NCBI GenBank assembly: GCA_021234155.1 | Contig: JAJEKV010000059.1 | Coordinates: 4,528,571-4,592,570 of the forward strand | DNA length: 64,000 bases | Source: Isoetes taiwanensis | Lineage: Eukaryota; Streptophyta; Lycopodiopsida; Isoetales; Isoetaceae | Direction of reading: 5' to 3' | Shown here: positions 10,340 through 21,800 of the stretch, in pieces | Layout of the letters: each line of letters begins with the position of its first letter | How positions within the stretch are numbered: position 1 is the stretch's first letter | Translations under genes and position numbers: made by a program | The notes under the pieces: model-generated | What the model was told of the DNA's origin: nothing | The model's input: the letters and a program-made list of their open reading frames with translations, nothing else | Database searches by the model: none

Positions 10340-12572
10340 ATGTCTGGGAAGAGGAAGAAGCAAAGGGCAGCAGACCAGCCATCATTATTTCAGATGGCAT
10401 GCTTCAGTCAGGTACAATTCAATGCTGATGTATCCAGTGCAAGTCCAGATAATGTTTTTACATATTCAAGTGATGATGGGCCGCAAGAAAAGTGTTTGAA
10501 AAATAGGAAGCTATGGCAAGATGCTTGATTAAAGGATATGATTGGTTGGAATTTAACTATGAATTAGGGAGGGTTTCTTGCAAGCTTTGCAAGCAAGATC
10601 CAAGGACTAAGAGCCCATTTGGGAAGCATGGCAGCTGGAATGTTAGAACTTCAGCATTTGCTGAGCATGCAAGTAAGCATACATCATGGTTAGCAACAAA
10701 GGGCAAGTATTCCCTTGTGGAAATAAGCAAGAAAAGTAAAATTGTTGTGAATACGTCTTTGCTACATCTTTTTAGATGTGGTTATGTGATAGCAAAGGAG
10801 GATTTACCATTTGCAAAGCTCGAGACTCTTGTGCGTTTGCTAAAGGCATGTGGTGTACAAGATATGACTGGTCATTATCAACATGAAAAGGCTTGTGCAA
10901 AATTTGTGCAAAGTATTAGCAAGTCAATTGAGAATTCTATATGTGAGCGTATTAAAGCAAGTCCCTTCTTTAAAATAATGGCCGATGAATCTACTGATAT
11001 TAGTGTTACAAAGCATCTGATTTTATATGCCACATTCTTGGAGGGTCCTAAAAGTATGATATCTTTTCTTGGTATTAGTAAAGTCGTTGATGGTACTGCC
11101 ATATCAGTTTATGATGCCATTATGGAAAAGATGACTCAATGTGGGCTAGACACAAAGAAATTTGTGGCATTTGGATCTGGTGGAGCTTCAGTTATGGTTG
11201 GTACCAAAACAGATGTTGCTACTAGACTTAAGGTAATAAATCCCTTTCTTATCAGCTTGCATTGTGCAGCTCATCGCACTAACTTGTGCCTTGAAGGAGC
11301 TTCGGAAGATCCAAAATGTATAGAGATTTCTGATTTTATTGATAATTTGATTAATCAAGTTGCATCCTTCTTTTCAAGAAGTACAAACAGGTTAAATCTT
11401 CTTACTGAAATGGAAAGAAAACTTGAATATGATGAGCTCCACACAGAGGGCATACAAAAGACGTGATGGCTTAGTCGTCATCGTGCTATTAAAAAGCTTT
11501 ATAACATTTTAGAACTACTCTTGGCAGTTTTGAAAGACACAGATTTTATATGACAAGTTGTGGGACTTTAAAGTAGTCTACATTCTACACTTCCTAGCAG
11601 ATATTCTTCAATATATGACTGAATTGAGTTTATATTTCCAGAAAAATTTTGTAGATGTAACAACCATTGGAAGTTTATGTAACAAAACAGTAAGGGAGGT
11701 TGAATATGATTTTTTGCAGGCCAAAGTAATTGATTTGAATGGGTTTGATTTAGATAGCAAGGGCTATCCTATTATTCCCGATCATGGAGAGAAAGATGGA
11801 ATGTCGGCTGCCTTACATGGGGCGGTAAAAGGGAATATGTACCGAGGAATAGAGATGATACGCTCCCGCATTGGTATCGATTTGAATGCTGCCATTGAAT
11901 TTCAGGATGCCTTCTCACAAGCTATAATAAAGTCATTGAAGAAGCGCCTTAAGGAACAACACATAGTATCATGTCTGAAAGTTTTAGCACCTATAAATCT
12001 TTCTACCAGAGCTAAAGAGTTGAAGAACTTTGGCGCAAATGAAATTATACAACTTGCTGATTTTTTTTTTTGTGTTGATAAAAGAGTTAATGGGAAAGTG
12101 TTTCCTGCTCTAATTGATAGACATGTGTTTCTAAAGGAGTTCCCAAAATTTAGACTACAAGGTAGTACTAAATGGACTGGAAAAAGCTTTGCAGATACAT
12201 GGACAATGATCTCTTGTAGCGAAACACGGTCTTCAAAGTATCCAAAGGTTCTTATAGTTGCAAAAGTTGGGTTGGTACAATGCAGCAGCACAGCAGCTTG
12301 TGAAAGAGAATTTAGTAAGGTGAACCACATTAAGGTTAAGTTTCGGAATAAACTAAAATCACCTGCAATGGATGCTTTAGTAAGAATTGCACTTGAAGCC
12401 CTAATTTGGAGAGTTTTGACTTCAAACTTAGCATTGAGCATTGGGAATCTAGTGCAGCATATAGACATGTCAAAGGTAAAAGGTGTGAAGTTCAAGAAGA
12501 AGATTTGATTGTCGAGATTCCAGCCCATGTTGTTGAAGTGGATGATGATTCTCATAGCGAGTTTGATGAGTA
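10340..12572 (+). pseudogene. hAT-superfamily transposase (ZNF862/TTF-like), decayed
   Basis: Three frames together give one transposase. The N-terminus (10340-10528) begins MSGKRKKQRAADQP after a plausible splice acceptor. A zinc-finger-like part reads VSCKLCKQDPRTKSPFGKHG, with a following AFAEHASKH. The catalytic core has KIMADESTDISVTKHL, FGSGGASVMVG and LHCAAHRTNL. The C-terminal dimerisation block reads CSSTAACEREFSKVNHIK and continues with RNKLKSPAMDAL. Breaks are a frameshift near 10525, an in-frame TGA at 11464 where hAT proteins have the Arg of TRWLSR, a frameshift near 11555 and another near 12505, after which the tail ends at 12572. No terminal inverted repeats or target duplication were found. 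It cannot encode a working transposase. Confidence 0.88.
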
Positions 12573-12929
12573 AAGTTGCAAATTAATTCTGTTTTTTGTC
12601 ATTCATGCCATGCTAAAATTTGTATTTCCAATTTGGACATGGCAGATTTTTGTATGTTATAACTTATCAGATTTTCATATGTGCTGAAATAGATGCAGTA
12701 CTTAGTCTTTTATTGTGAGATAATATTCAATTGTTCAATGCTTTCCGTTTCCTTGAAAGTTTGTAGGAAATTTTTCCGGTTTTACAATATGTAGGAGGAA
12801 GATTCCAACCAGCTTTGAACCTCACCTGTTGATGTTGCACTTAGTAGGAAATTTTCCTTTTCTGTATAAAAGTTTGTCGCTCACTGATCCACATCCCTGA
12901 TTTATTTAACTAAGAGCTAGGCTACTAGC
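12573..12929. other. AT-rich spacer, no gene seen
   Basis: The sequence lies between the hAT remnant and a Copia remnant. It contains repeated AGGAAATTTTCC-like words that loosely resemble part of the presumed Copia LTR at 18112-18590, but no LTR end could be defined. Confidence 0.4.
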
Positions 12930-13800
12930 TCATTCCTTCAAATCATAACACCTTTGTAGTTGATAGTGGAGTTGAGAGATCAGTAGTCCAAACTACTGAT
13001 CTACTCAAGAACATCAAGCAAGCCTATTCAAAGAGCATTCAAGTGGGAAACGGAGAATTGCAATCGATTGAGGGAAGTGGACTGTTGCAGCTGACAGATT
13101 TACATGACGTGATGTGGAAAATGTACTTTGTGTTCCAAGTATAATAAAAAATCTGATTTCCGTTAGTCAATTGGTTGATTTGTATTATAGAGTTAACTTC
13201 CATTTCAAAGCATGTAAAATCTACCTTGGGAATGAATTAAAATTCTTGGCAAAGAGATGTGGCAACTTATTTCAACTGGAAGGATCAAACTGTTCAAGTA
13301 TAAATTCTATGAACGCTTATGATGTTGAACTGTGGCATAATAGGCTCGCACACACAAATTGCAATAATATCAAATTATTGGCTCAAAAAGTTGGATTAAT
13401 TGCATTGATCCAAAAAGGGACAAATTTACATGTGAAGGGTGCATGCTTGGAAAGCTAAATAGGCTGCCATTTGCAAAAGCAAGATACAGAGTAAAAGAGG
13501 TCTTAGAACTAATCCACACTGATTTGTGCAGACCCCTGAATGTAAGGAGCAGAAGCAACAAGAAATATTGTGTCTCATTTATAGATGATTACAATAGAAT
13601 GTGTACTTGTTACTGTCTTGTACTTGTTACTGTCAGAGGCTTTAGTGGCATTCAAGCATTTTGTAACAATGGTAGAAAGGGAAACCAGAAAAAAAAAGTG
13701 AGATGCATCCGCTCTGATCGAGGTGGAAAATACCTATCAAGAAAGTTCAAACATTTCTATAATACTAATGGCATCAAAAGGAAGGAAGGACGAAATTTTT
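12930..13800 (+). pseudogene. Copia-type Pol remnant: protease end, GAG-pre-integrase and integrase start
   Basis: A DSG-like protease site (VVDSGVERSVV near 12958) is followed by the GAG-pre-integrase block LWHNRLAHTNCNNIK and a CxxC-type zinc-binding half. The integrase core follows with ELIHTDLCRPL, FIDDYNR and IRSDRGGKYLSR. A frameshift joins the two open frames near 13450, and the first Asp-Ser-Gly is degenerate. The reading is interrupted at about 13800 by an ORF1-only LINE and resumes at 15606 with YTPQQNGVAERRN, the expected next integrase motif. The 5' LTR and gag are missing. Confidence 0.85.
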
Positions 13801-15605
13801 AACGTCCGCGGAACCCAATCGGGTTATGGGACCTAATACAAAAGAGAGGGCAAAAGCCCAGACTGAAACTCGGGGACCAAGACCCATGATTAAACCAAAA
13901 AGGCCGAAGCCAAAATCAAACATGGGGACTAGCCCCAATATACAGAACTCGGGGGACTATGCCCCGTAGCAAATCACAAAACTAGAATAAAACAAAAGGG
14001 CATAAGCCCAAGCAGATCTCGGAGTCAAATCAACTACACAGACACTACCCATGGATCAAGTGGCCAGTAAACCCGAATGATAGCTTGGCCGCCTCTATAT
14101 ACAGCCCACTTCCGGTGCAGACGAGCCTCGCGGACTCGGCATAACTCATCCTTCCGTTGGCAGAGCTGTGCTGGGGTAAGGTCTTCCTTGCAAGTGATTG
14201 CCATGGTGGAGGATGTGCAGCCTGGACAAAGCATCCCTGAAAGTGACCAGTAAATGATGGGGGCGGTCAGGTCGCGCTGCTCCAACTCGACGAACCGAGA
14301 GAATGCCATCTGCCTTTACGTTCATCACCTCAGCAAAGAAACGAGACACCTCAGCTGTCCCAGGAGTGTCGCTTGCTTCCTCCAAACCCACAATGCGTAG
14401 GTTCAGGGCTAACGGGTGCGGTGTGGCTTGGTCAGGCTTCGAAAGCGGGACCTGTGCTGTGGGCAAACAATCCTCGGATGACGGCCGTGTGGGCATAGGT
14501 GTGGTATCATCGGCCTGGGACATAGCATCCACATGCTCAGACGCTAACCCTATGGGAGGTACGGGTGTAGCACTGCCGTGCTGCGCTGAATCAATTCCTG
14601 CCGACTGTAACATCATCTCTAAAAGCTGGACCCAGCTTCCCAAGGGCAACTGAGCCGATGTTCCTGTGAGTGTGACTGTCGATTGGACCGTGCGGATCCC
14701 GACCAACAAATCTGGAGGCAGACAATGGATCCGAGCATCAATCTTGGTCAAGGCTGCAGCCGAAGATGCATCTGGAGCGGATTGCGTGTCTGGGGGTGTG
14801 TCTGGGTGTGCCAGTATAGGGCGCTGAGGCCCAAATGATGGGGCTGCCTGAAGATATGGCGCAATCGCGGGATCATAGGGCCTATTCAAGACTGGCTCAA
14901 GCAGCCTAACGAGGTTCTTTTCTTTACGGGTCTCCCTGGCCATGCGCTTGATCTGACGAGCCATTCGGATCAACAAGAGGATGGGCGAGCAGAACTGCTG
15001 ATAAGAACAAACGGAAACTCCAAGCTTCAAAGAATTAAAAATATAGGATACAAAACAAAGGGGAGCAAGCAAGGCAAAAGCAGAAGCAAAGTAATGGGCT
15101 GCGGATCACCAAGTCAGCTTAGGCATCAAAAGCAGAAGCAAAGTAATGGATTCTGCCGAACTGTCGTGATCTGCTGAAACTGTGCCGTGATTCCCCCAAG
15201 CTGAGGCCGGAATCTGCTGCTACTGTCAATTCCAAAGCCAAAAGGGCCACCTAGTTTTGCTGTGCTGGGCCAAAAACCCCCCCGGCCTCTAGAGCCGTGC
15301 TTGGAGAAGAACCGGGCAGGTGTAACACATCCCTCAACCAGGCTTTAAACCAACACAAAACTAAACAAAAGGTAACCTGGTATGGCCGAATCACGATTTG
15401 GATAGGACCCTGGCTTGTGGAAACTAGGCAAACCTGGAACTGGAAGGTGTGCCGAATCAGACCCGACTGTTGATGCTTAGCCGTGCTTGTTGCTTGATGA
15501 TTGCCCTTGCAGCCTCACATGAGCTTGATCGGGCCTAGGCGCTCAAGCGGTGGGCGCAAGGCGGTAAGAATGCTAAACCAACCCTCCGTGCACAGCAATG
15601 ACCTG
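13801..15605 (-). mobile_element. ORF1-only L1-type LINE nested in Copia integrase
   Basis: An insertion of about 1.8 kb on the minus strand interrupts the Copia integrase. It contains a LINE ORF1 (14034-15072) followed by only about 230 bp of 3' sequence ending GGTTCCGCGGACGTTAAAAATT. No ORF2, endonuclease or reverse transcriptase is present. The 3' end matches that of the separate copy at 18600-19660. Near 15065-15145 there is a short duplication of AAAAGCAGAAGCAAAGTAATGG. The exact target-site duplication was not resolved, so the ends are approximate. Confidence 0.7.
14034..15072 (-). pseudogene. L1-type ORF1 protein, frame-shifted
   Basis: The N-terminus has a basic region (MARQIKRMARETRKEKN), then a Pro/Ala/Thr-rich linker. 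Next comes an RRM-like block with LNLRIVGLEEASD and VRRVGAARPDRPHHLLV. A C-terminal helix-rich domain with LTPAQLCQRKDELCRVREA and KWAVYRGGQAIIRV follows in another frame. The frameshift lies near 14170 (after HHGNHLQG), judged against the copy at 18785-19177, which reads through. Known ORF1 proteins of this class are RNA-binding chaperones. The initiation codon is uncertain: the ORF opens at 15072 but the basic MARQ start at about 14964 is more natural. Confidence 0.75.
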
Positions 15606-18005
15606 CAGGTACACTCCCCAACAAAATGGTGTAGCCGAACGAAGAAACATGACGATAATGGATGTAGTCAGGACAATGATAAAATACAGTGGATTGCCAA
15701 ACAATCTATGGGAGGAAGCCTTGAGAACTGCCATTATGATCTAGAAGAAGCTACCATCAGTAATATTACAAGGTAATGTTCCACAAAATCTCTGATCTAA
15801 TTCTGACGATGATCTGAAGTTTGACATGTTAAGAACGTATGGATGTTTAGCATATAGTGACGAGCCTTCAGAACTTAGAAAGAAATTAGGCGATAAGGCA
15901 GAAATTGGATTCCTGGTTGGCTATGACAGAGAATCAATGGATACAGTATATTCAATCCAAAGACGAAGCAGATTGTGATTAGTCGAGATGTAATATTTGA
16001 TGAGAATGTTCTATACAAGCATAGATATCCAAAAGGGCTTACCAAGAACTTAGTGCATAAAAATGAAAGACACATGCAATTTGATGTTAATGACGAGTGC
16101 CATGATGGCACTTCCATTGTATAGGACAACAATTCAAACAATGGTGACAACTCTGCAGTGCATAACACCAGTTCACATGCTGAGCAAGAAAATGAAAATA
16201 AACATTACACTGATAATAACAATAGCAGAGATGGTATCGGTGTAATTGAGCAGCAAAACGCTGAGGTGCCAAAATCTAAAAGTAAAAGAACCAATGCAGA
16301 AAAGTTGCTTGGCGACTTGAGAATCAATGTTAATGATTATGGGATAAATGAACATGGGAAAAGTAAAAGGTTAGAACAGCTGGAGCATACACATGAGCAA
16401 ATTCTTGCAATCATGGATGACATGGTATTACCTAGGACTTTTAGTGTTGTACTTGAAAGTGACATGGGAAAAGTAAAAGGATAGAACAGGTGGAGCATAC
16501 ACATGAGCAAATTCTTGCAATCATCGTATTTAAAAGTGACGACAAAGAGAAATGGCTTGAGGCAATTAAAGACGAGATGGACTCTTTCCAAAGCACTCAG
16601 ATCTATGAAGTAATGAACTGCCCATCAAATTAGAATGTCATAGAGAGCAAATGGTTATTTAAAATTAAAACAAATGCAGATGGAGGAAGGAGATATAAAG
16701 CTCGGTTTGTAGCCCAGGGTTACACTCAGAAAAGGGCGAAGGACTATGATGAAACCTATTCTCTGATAGTAAAGCTAACAAGTTTGAGATTACTACTCAG
16801 CTTGGCAAATGCAATGGATTTGGAATTACACCACATGGATGTAAAAACAACATTTTTAAATCAAAAGCTAGAGGAAAATTATTTATGAGACCACCATCTG
16901 GGTTTAATGAACAAAAGGATAAGGTATGGAAGTTGAACAGAGCAGTTTATGGACTGAAGCAATCACCAAGAGAGTGGTATATGTGCATGGACAATTTTCT
17001 TAGGGAACATCGGTTTGAAAAATTAAAGAATGATGAAAATTTATACAGATTTCAAATGGGAGATGAACTTTACATCATTGCACTTTATGTGGAAGATTGC
17101 ATTATGGCTTCAAACACTCCAACATGTTTAAAACAGTGCAAAGAAATATTAATGGGAAGGTTCAAAATGTTCGATATGAGAGAACTTAAACACTTTCTAG
17201 GAATTGAAGTAGTGGGAAACATGTCGAAAAGGATACTACAATCAAAACAAAATGACACATCAGCAATATGCTCAAAAGATTTAATTTGAAAGATGCAAAT
17301 CCTGTGAAAATTCCAGTCATACCAGGACATCAATTAACATCAGAAAAACCATTATCTAAAGCGGAAGCATTGGAAATGGAGAAGGTTTCTTGCAGGGCTT
17401 TAGTTGAATGTCTGCTATATCTAGCCAATAACACTCGTCCAGATATAGCCTATATAGTAAACATATTGAGCAGGAGGTGTCATAATCCAAGTAAAGAACA
17501 TTGGTTGGCTAGTAAAAGGGTTTTAAAGTATTTGAAAGGAACTGTTAATCATAGGATCATGTTCATCAATGATAACTTAAAACTCCTTGCGTACAGTGAT
17601 GCTGACTGGGATGACGATTTTAAGTACGCATACATCCACTTCAGGTTATGCAATATTCCTTGGGGCGATCCTATAGCATGGAGAAGTATAAAACGAAAGT
17701 CTATAGCTATGTCTTCAGCTGAGGCAGAGTATACAACATCATCGTTAGTAGCTAAGAAAGTAACTTGATTGAGGAGGCTCCTGAATGAACTGAACGGTTT
17801 TCAAAATGAGCCTACAAAAATTCTAACAGATAGTCAAACTTGCATAGCTATTGTAAAGAATCCAGTGGATCACGAGAGAACCAAACATATAGAGCTAAAC
17901 ATACATTTTATTAGGGATTTGGCAGGAAAGGGATATATTCAAATGACCTACATTAGTAGTACAGAATAGATTTTTGATATATTCACCAAGGCCTTAGCTG
18001 AAACA
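15606..18005 (+). pseudogene. Copia-type Pol remnant: integrase end, reverse transcriptase, RNase H
   Basis: It continues the remnant at 12930-13800. Visible parts are QQNGVAERRN (integrase), LRTYGCLAYSDEPSE and IGFLVGYDRES (integrase C-terminus), a charged linker, and a reverse transcriptase with VWKLNRAVYGLKQSPREWY. The catalytic motif reads LYVEDCIMAS, so the YVDD Asp is lost. RNase H pieces are LLAYSDADWDDDF, SSAEAEYTTSS and ERTKHIELNIHFIRDLAGKG. The gene is riddled with stops and frameshifts, including a TAG where Copia has the Gln of TEQ-ADI-TKAL. A 65 bp segment (about 16355-16420) is duplicated at 16463-16528. Confidence 0.88.
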
Positions 18006-18111
18006 AATTTGTGCAGTTCAAAAAAGCACTGAACCTCACAAGGAAAAGTGATGCAATTCTGTAAGACCAAAATGAGTCTGAATATTACAAAAGCATGTGA
18101 TGGAGGAGGAG

Positions 18112-18590
18112 TGTTGAAATTTGGGTGGTGGTCATCACATGCTAAAGTATAGGTTGATGATAAAACCACATGCATCCTGGCTATTTAATCATCACAACAA
18201 CCATACAAAACAAATAATTTATGAAGAACAGATAGTCATGTAAATATATGATGACAAGAGTACGTGGCATAAGGACAATTACACCATAGGAGGAAATTTC
18301 AAAGTTATTAAAGTCATTATTTAGCTGAGGAGGTTAAGGCAACACTTTGAGGAGGCTAAATCAACTCAAATGTGGCACTAAAGCTTTCCGACTCCAAATC
18401 AGCCGGGCTGCTTGAATATAAAATTAAGAAGTATTTCTAACAAGGTAATCAATCCAGTTGGGAGATGGAATGATCTCTAGATGAAGACATAGTGTATTCT
18501 AGAGCTTGGGCTCTCGAAATGTTATCTTGAAGTTGTGGTAAAGTTGCTACAGGGATTTCGAGCTACTGTGACTCCATATATATATAATAA
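18112..18590 (+). repeat. Probable 3' LTR of the Copia remnant
   Basis: A purine-rich tract, GATGGAGGAGGAG, ends at 18111 and is followed by TGTTGAAATTTGGG, a typical Copia LTR start. No intact partner LTR exists upstream, so the right end is only estimated from the start of the next LINE. Confidence 0.5.
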
Positions 18591-19660
18591 TATCAATAAG
18601 ATAAGATAAGATGAATTTTTACCTCCACGGGAACCCAACGGGTAGGACGGCACATGCACAGGCAACAACCCATCTAAAACTTGGGGACTAGGCCCCATTA
18701 TCAAACACAATAACCAAATATTAAAAGACTACCAAGAAGAAGATAATGCTAATGTTAGTGGTAATTTTGTGCTTCTAAAATTATCTAAACATAGCCAATC
18801 CAAGGATTGGAAGGCCATTGGTCTAGAATAATTGTTGCGCCTCCCCTGTACGCTGCCCATTTCTTTTGCAGGCATGCTGCCCTCACCTTGCAGAGCTCCT
18901 CCATACGGTTACACAATTGAAGAGGGGAGAGGTCCTCCTGTACTAAAAAACTAGTCCCTCTGAGATGGTTTCCATGCTGAAGAACATGTAAGCGGATAAG
19001 AGTGTCTTGGAACTGAACCAAAAGATGGCGAGGCCGATCAGGTCTTGCTGCTCCCACCCTAGTAGCGAAGACAACTCCACCAACCTTCACATGCATGACA
19101 TCAGTAAAAAAATGCAAAGCCGCATCCACATCAGAATGGGCATCATCTTTTGCCTCTGCAACCCCTATAATACGCAAGTTCAGGCTCCTGGTAACAGAAG
19201 ATACTGAGGCAGCCTGCTCTTGGCTGCTAGCTCGACACTGTGGCTCTTAGTCCCCTTGGGATTGTGGAGATGTTTGTACTCCCACCTCAACATGTTCCCT
19301 TTCCAATGTCTGCACTCCCGCTTCAACACAATATTTCTTCTGGGACTGTAATTCTGTATCTAGTGTTTGTACTGAGGCATCACTTGTGCCCATATACTGG
19401 GCTTTAGGTTCTGGAACAATGGCATGTATTAACTGTAATAAGTGTGTCCATCTCTCAATAGACACGATCATAGATGTGGCCGTCATTCCTCCCTCAGAAT
19501 GAATGAGTCGTACCTGGTCACGCAGTGTAGGCGGAAAACACTGAACTTGCAGGTCTAGAGCACCTTGGAGGTCCTCCCGATCTTGGAAGGTAAATGTACC
19601 AGACCTGCTTGTATCGATATGAAGAGGCCGTTGGGGACCATGGAGCTGTATGCTAGACCG
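18585..19660 (-). mobile_element. Second ORF1-only L1-type LINE
   Basis: The minus strand carries an ORF1 with RIIGVAEAKDDAHSD, VGAARPDRPRHLLVQFQD and WAAYRGGATIILDQW, clearly homologous to the copy at 13801-15605. It is followed by about 180 bp of similar 3' sequence ending GGTTCCCGTGGAGGTAAAAATT and an ATCTT-repeat tail (18590-18612). The upstream part carries repeated VGVQT/AGVQT words and one TAA in frame near 19247. As in the first copy, nothing resembling ORF2 lies between ORF1 and the 3' tail. The 5' limit is uncertain. Confidence 0.65.
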
Positions 19661-20340
19661 AGCACTTGTGGGATAGTAATGGTAATGGAATAGTGACCAT
19701 GATACTTTACTTCTCTTTAGATGAAGTGATGTTGCAACCCCTAGGGATGGTCACAAATGATTATCCGAGCAAAGGCGTGTAGGATTGAATTGTGTTAGTG
19801 CAAACGTAACTAGAAAGCATAGATCATGATCTAAAGAGTTATAGCAAACATATTAAGGTTGAAATTTTTTTTAGATGGAAATGTTTGCCTGTGAGGACAT
19901 CTAATCTTTTTGCTTGATCGAAGCTTGAGGTTAACATGCAGGCGCTATTCTTTAGTGTCGCTATTCTTTGGTAGGTACTCACCACGGTAGTAATACATTT
20001 TTTTTTCAGGTTAACTTTTTGCCAATGCCTTTCCGTTCATCTCCACCAAGAGCAAGGGCTTGAAAGAATAATGGATATCAAATTGGAAAGAGGGTCATCA
20101 TTCCGGATAGCTTCAAGTTTCAACAATTGATTAGCTTCAAGTTTTTCATCACCCGCGGTATCTGGTACATCAAGGAAAGTGGATGGACATTCTTGGACAT
20201 CATCCAATCGCTGACTGCCATGTGGCAACCATTCTAATCAAGAATGGAAACAAAGTCTTCATTCTTGGAGTTCCTGACATCATCCGGTGTCTTCTTATCA
20301 AGAATGGAATTGGATTCTTTCCTTGGCGCCGTGGGCGAGA
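19661..20340. other. Intergenic, no gene recognised
   Basis: There are no domains or transposon ends. From 20180 to 20310 an imperfect duplication alternates TTCTTGGA-type words with ACATCATCC and ATCAAGAATGGA, leading into the hairpin at 20349-20446. Confidence 0.4.
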
Positions 20341-20348
20341 AACAAGTC

Positions 20349-20446
20349 GAGCATTCTTGTCTTTGGAATGGGAGTGGCTACCTCCGGCTGACCATGGCAT
20401 GATCACCCGGGAGGTAGCCGGCCCCATTCCAAAGACAAGAATGCTC
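20349..20446. repeat. Long near-perfect hairpin (pre-miRNA-like)
   Basis: The arms at 20349-20387 and 20407-20446 pair almost fully. The outer 24 bases (GAGCATTCTTGTCTTTGGAA and the next four) are a perfect complement. The loop is about 19 bases. Weaker pairing continues outward into GAGAAACAAG/CTGTTTGTTCC. The size fits a plant miRNA precursor or a small foldback element. I do not recognise a known mature miRNA in it. Confidence 0.6.
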
Positions 20447-20833
20447 TCCTGTTTGTTCCCCGCTCCCACCCATCCCGTTACATTTGTCATTACCTTCTAG
20501 AGGAGCGACTAAAATTTGTAAGGACTTCTAGCTCTGTTGCAGTGTCCGATCAGTTTTCGGCCCTAAGTTAAGCGACAAAAAAGCTCAACAACGAAAAAGA
20601 ACCCCAACTTCTACATAGAGTAAAAGCGCACGTCTGTTTCCACTGCCAAAGTAGTCGGAAGGAATGTGCGTATGATCGATTGAGCATGGATGAAGAAGGC
20701 TTCGAGCAAGATTAAGGAGAGAAAGGTAATTTACCACACAATAACTAATTTTCTTCATCGTACGATCCAAAATTAAGAAATCTAACGGTGCATTTATTGG
20801 CTCCCCATTTGGACTTGGATTCCAGGGAGGTAT

Positions 20834-20950
20834 TTGACTTGTGGAATAGGGGGTATTAGACTCGTGGTTTCGGCATGCACACTTATTCCACAAGTTGAAT
20901 ACCCCCAAAGTTAAAACTTATTCCACAAGTCGAATCCCCAAAGTTAAAAA
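20834..20950. repeat. Small inverted and direct repeats of ACTTGTGGAATA
   Basis: GACTTGTGGAATAGGGGGTA at 20834 is inverted relative to two direct copies near 20881-20930 (TTATTCCACAAGTTGAATAC and TTATTCCACAAGTCGAATCC). It is a small foldback of unknown origin. Confidence 0.55.
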
Positions 20951-21035
20951 AATGTTAAAAAGGTGGGCTTGAACTCGCACAAGGGAAGTTAAAAATCAAA
21001 TGAACTAACCATCAGCGCCACACAACATTACTACA
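20950..21035 (-). repeat. tRNA-derived SINE-like head
   Basis: The minus strand reads TGGCGCTGATGGTTAGTTC (A-box-like), then about 35 bases later CGAGTTCAAGCCCACC (B-box-like). The spacing suits an internal Pol III promoter, but no cloverleaf closes, so it looks like a SINE head rather than a tRNA gene. No tail or duplication was defined. Confidence 0.35.
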
Positions 21036-21559
21036 ATAAAAATGATTCTCATATTATAATAAACTATAATAATTATGCACGGCGTATTAGGCTTATTTCG
21101 CTCGAAAATCTAACGGTATACATTAAAAGTTGGCTGAAGTGTTAAACACGTAGATAGTAAGAATTGTTTGTAGGGGACGTTTGCTAAAAAATGTTGTAAA
21201 AATGGAAGAGCAAATATCATGAAAGAATATTTAACATCAATGCAACTCAAAATTATTAACTTCAAATGCATTTTGTTGAGAATTTACCATCTGTTTTTGC
21301 AAACGATAATGCTTCCCTTGATTCTCCAAAGATCCACCTCTTATCTGCTTAATTTATAATGTTACAATTCAGGCATGCTATGACACAAGGCCAGATAGTG
21401 GAGTTAGATGTCAGAGCTCACAATCATCCGATCAGCATCGCATGCACGATGCAAAACATCACGAAGGTCTGTCTTGTGAGAATTTTTCCCGTTGTAAGCG
21501 TCGCTAAACATGCCATCTGCGCATTAACTTTGCTAAGAATGAAATTACATTTTGATATG

Positions 21560-21587
<28 letters not shown>
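21560..21587 (+). repeat. A28 homopolymer
   Basis: An uninterrupted run of 28 A residues, about 210 bases upstream of the SDR gene. It could be a retroposon tail or simple slippage. Confidence 0.95.
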
Positions 21588-21590
<3 letters not shown>

Positions 21591-21800
21591 CCATTGCCTA
21601 CATTACTATCTGCAGATCATTTGAAAGGATGCCCACATTGTTCCACATATCCCAGCACCCTGTATTAACCTCTGAAACAAATTCGAACCTTGCTTAAAAA
21701 AAAACAATGATGACTCTGTTTAAAAAGAATCATTCCGAGAATATACTAGAATTCTGAACCCTACACACGAACGAAAGAGAAAATTCAAATAGCCAGAGCA

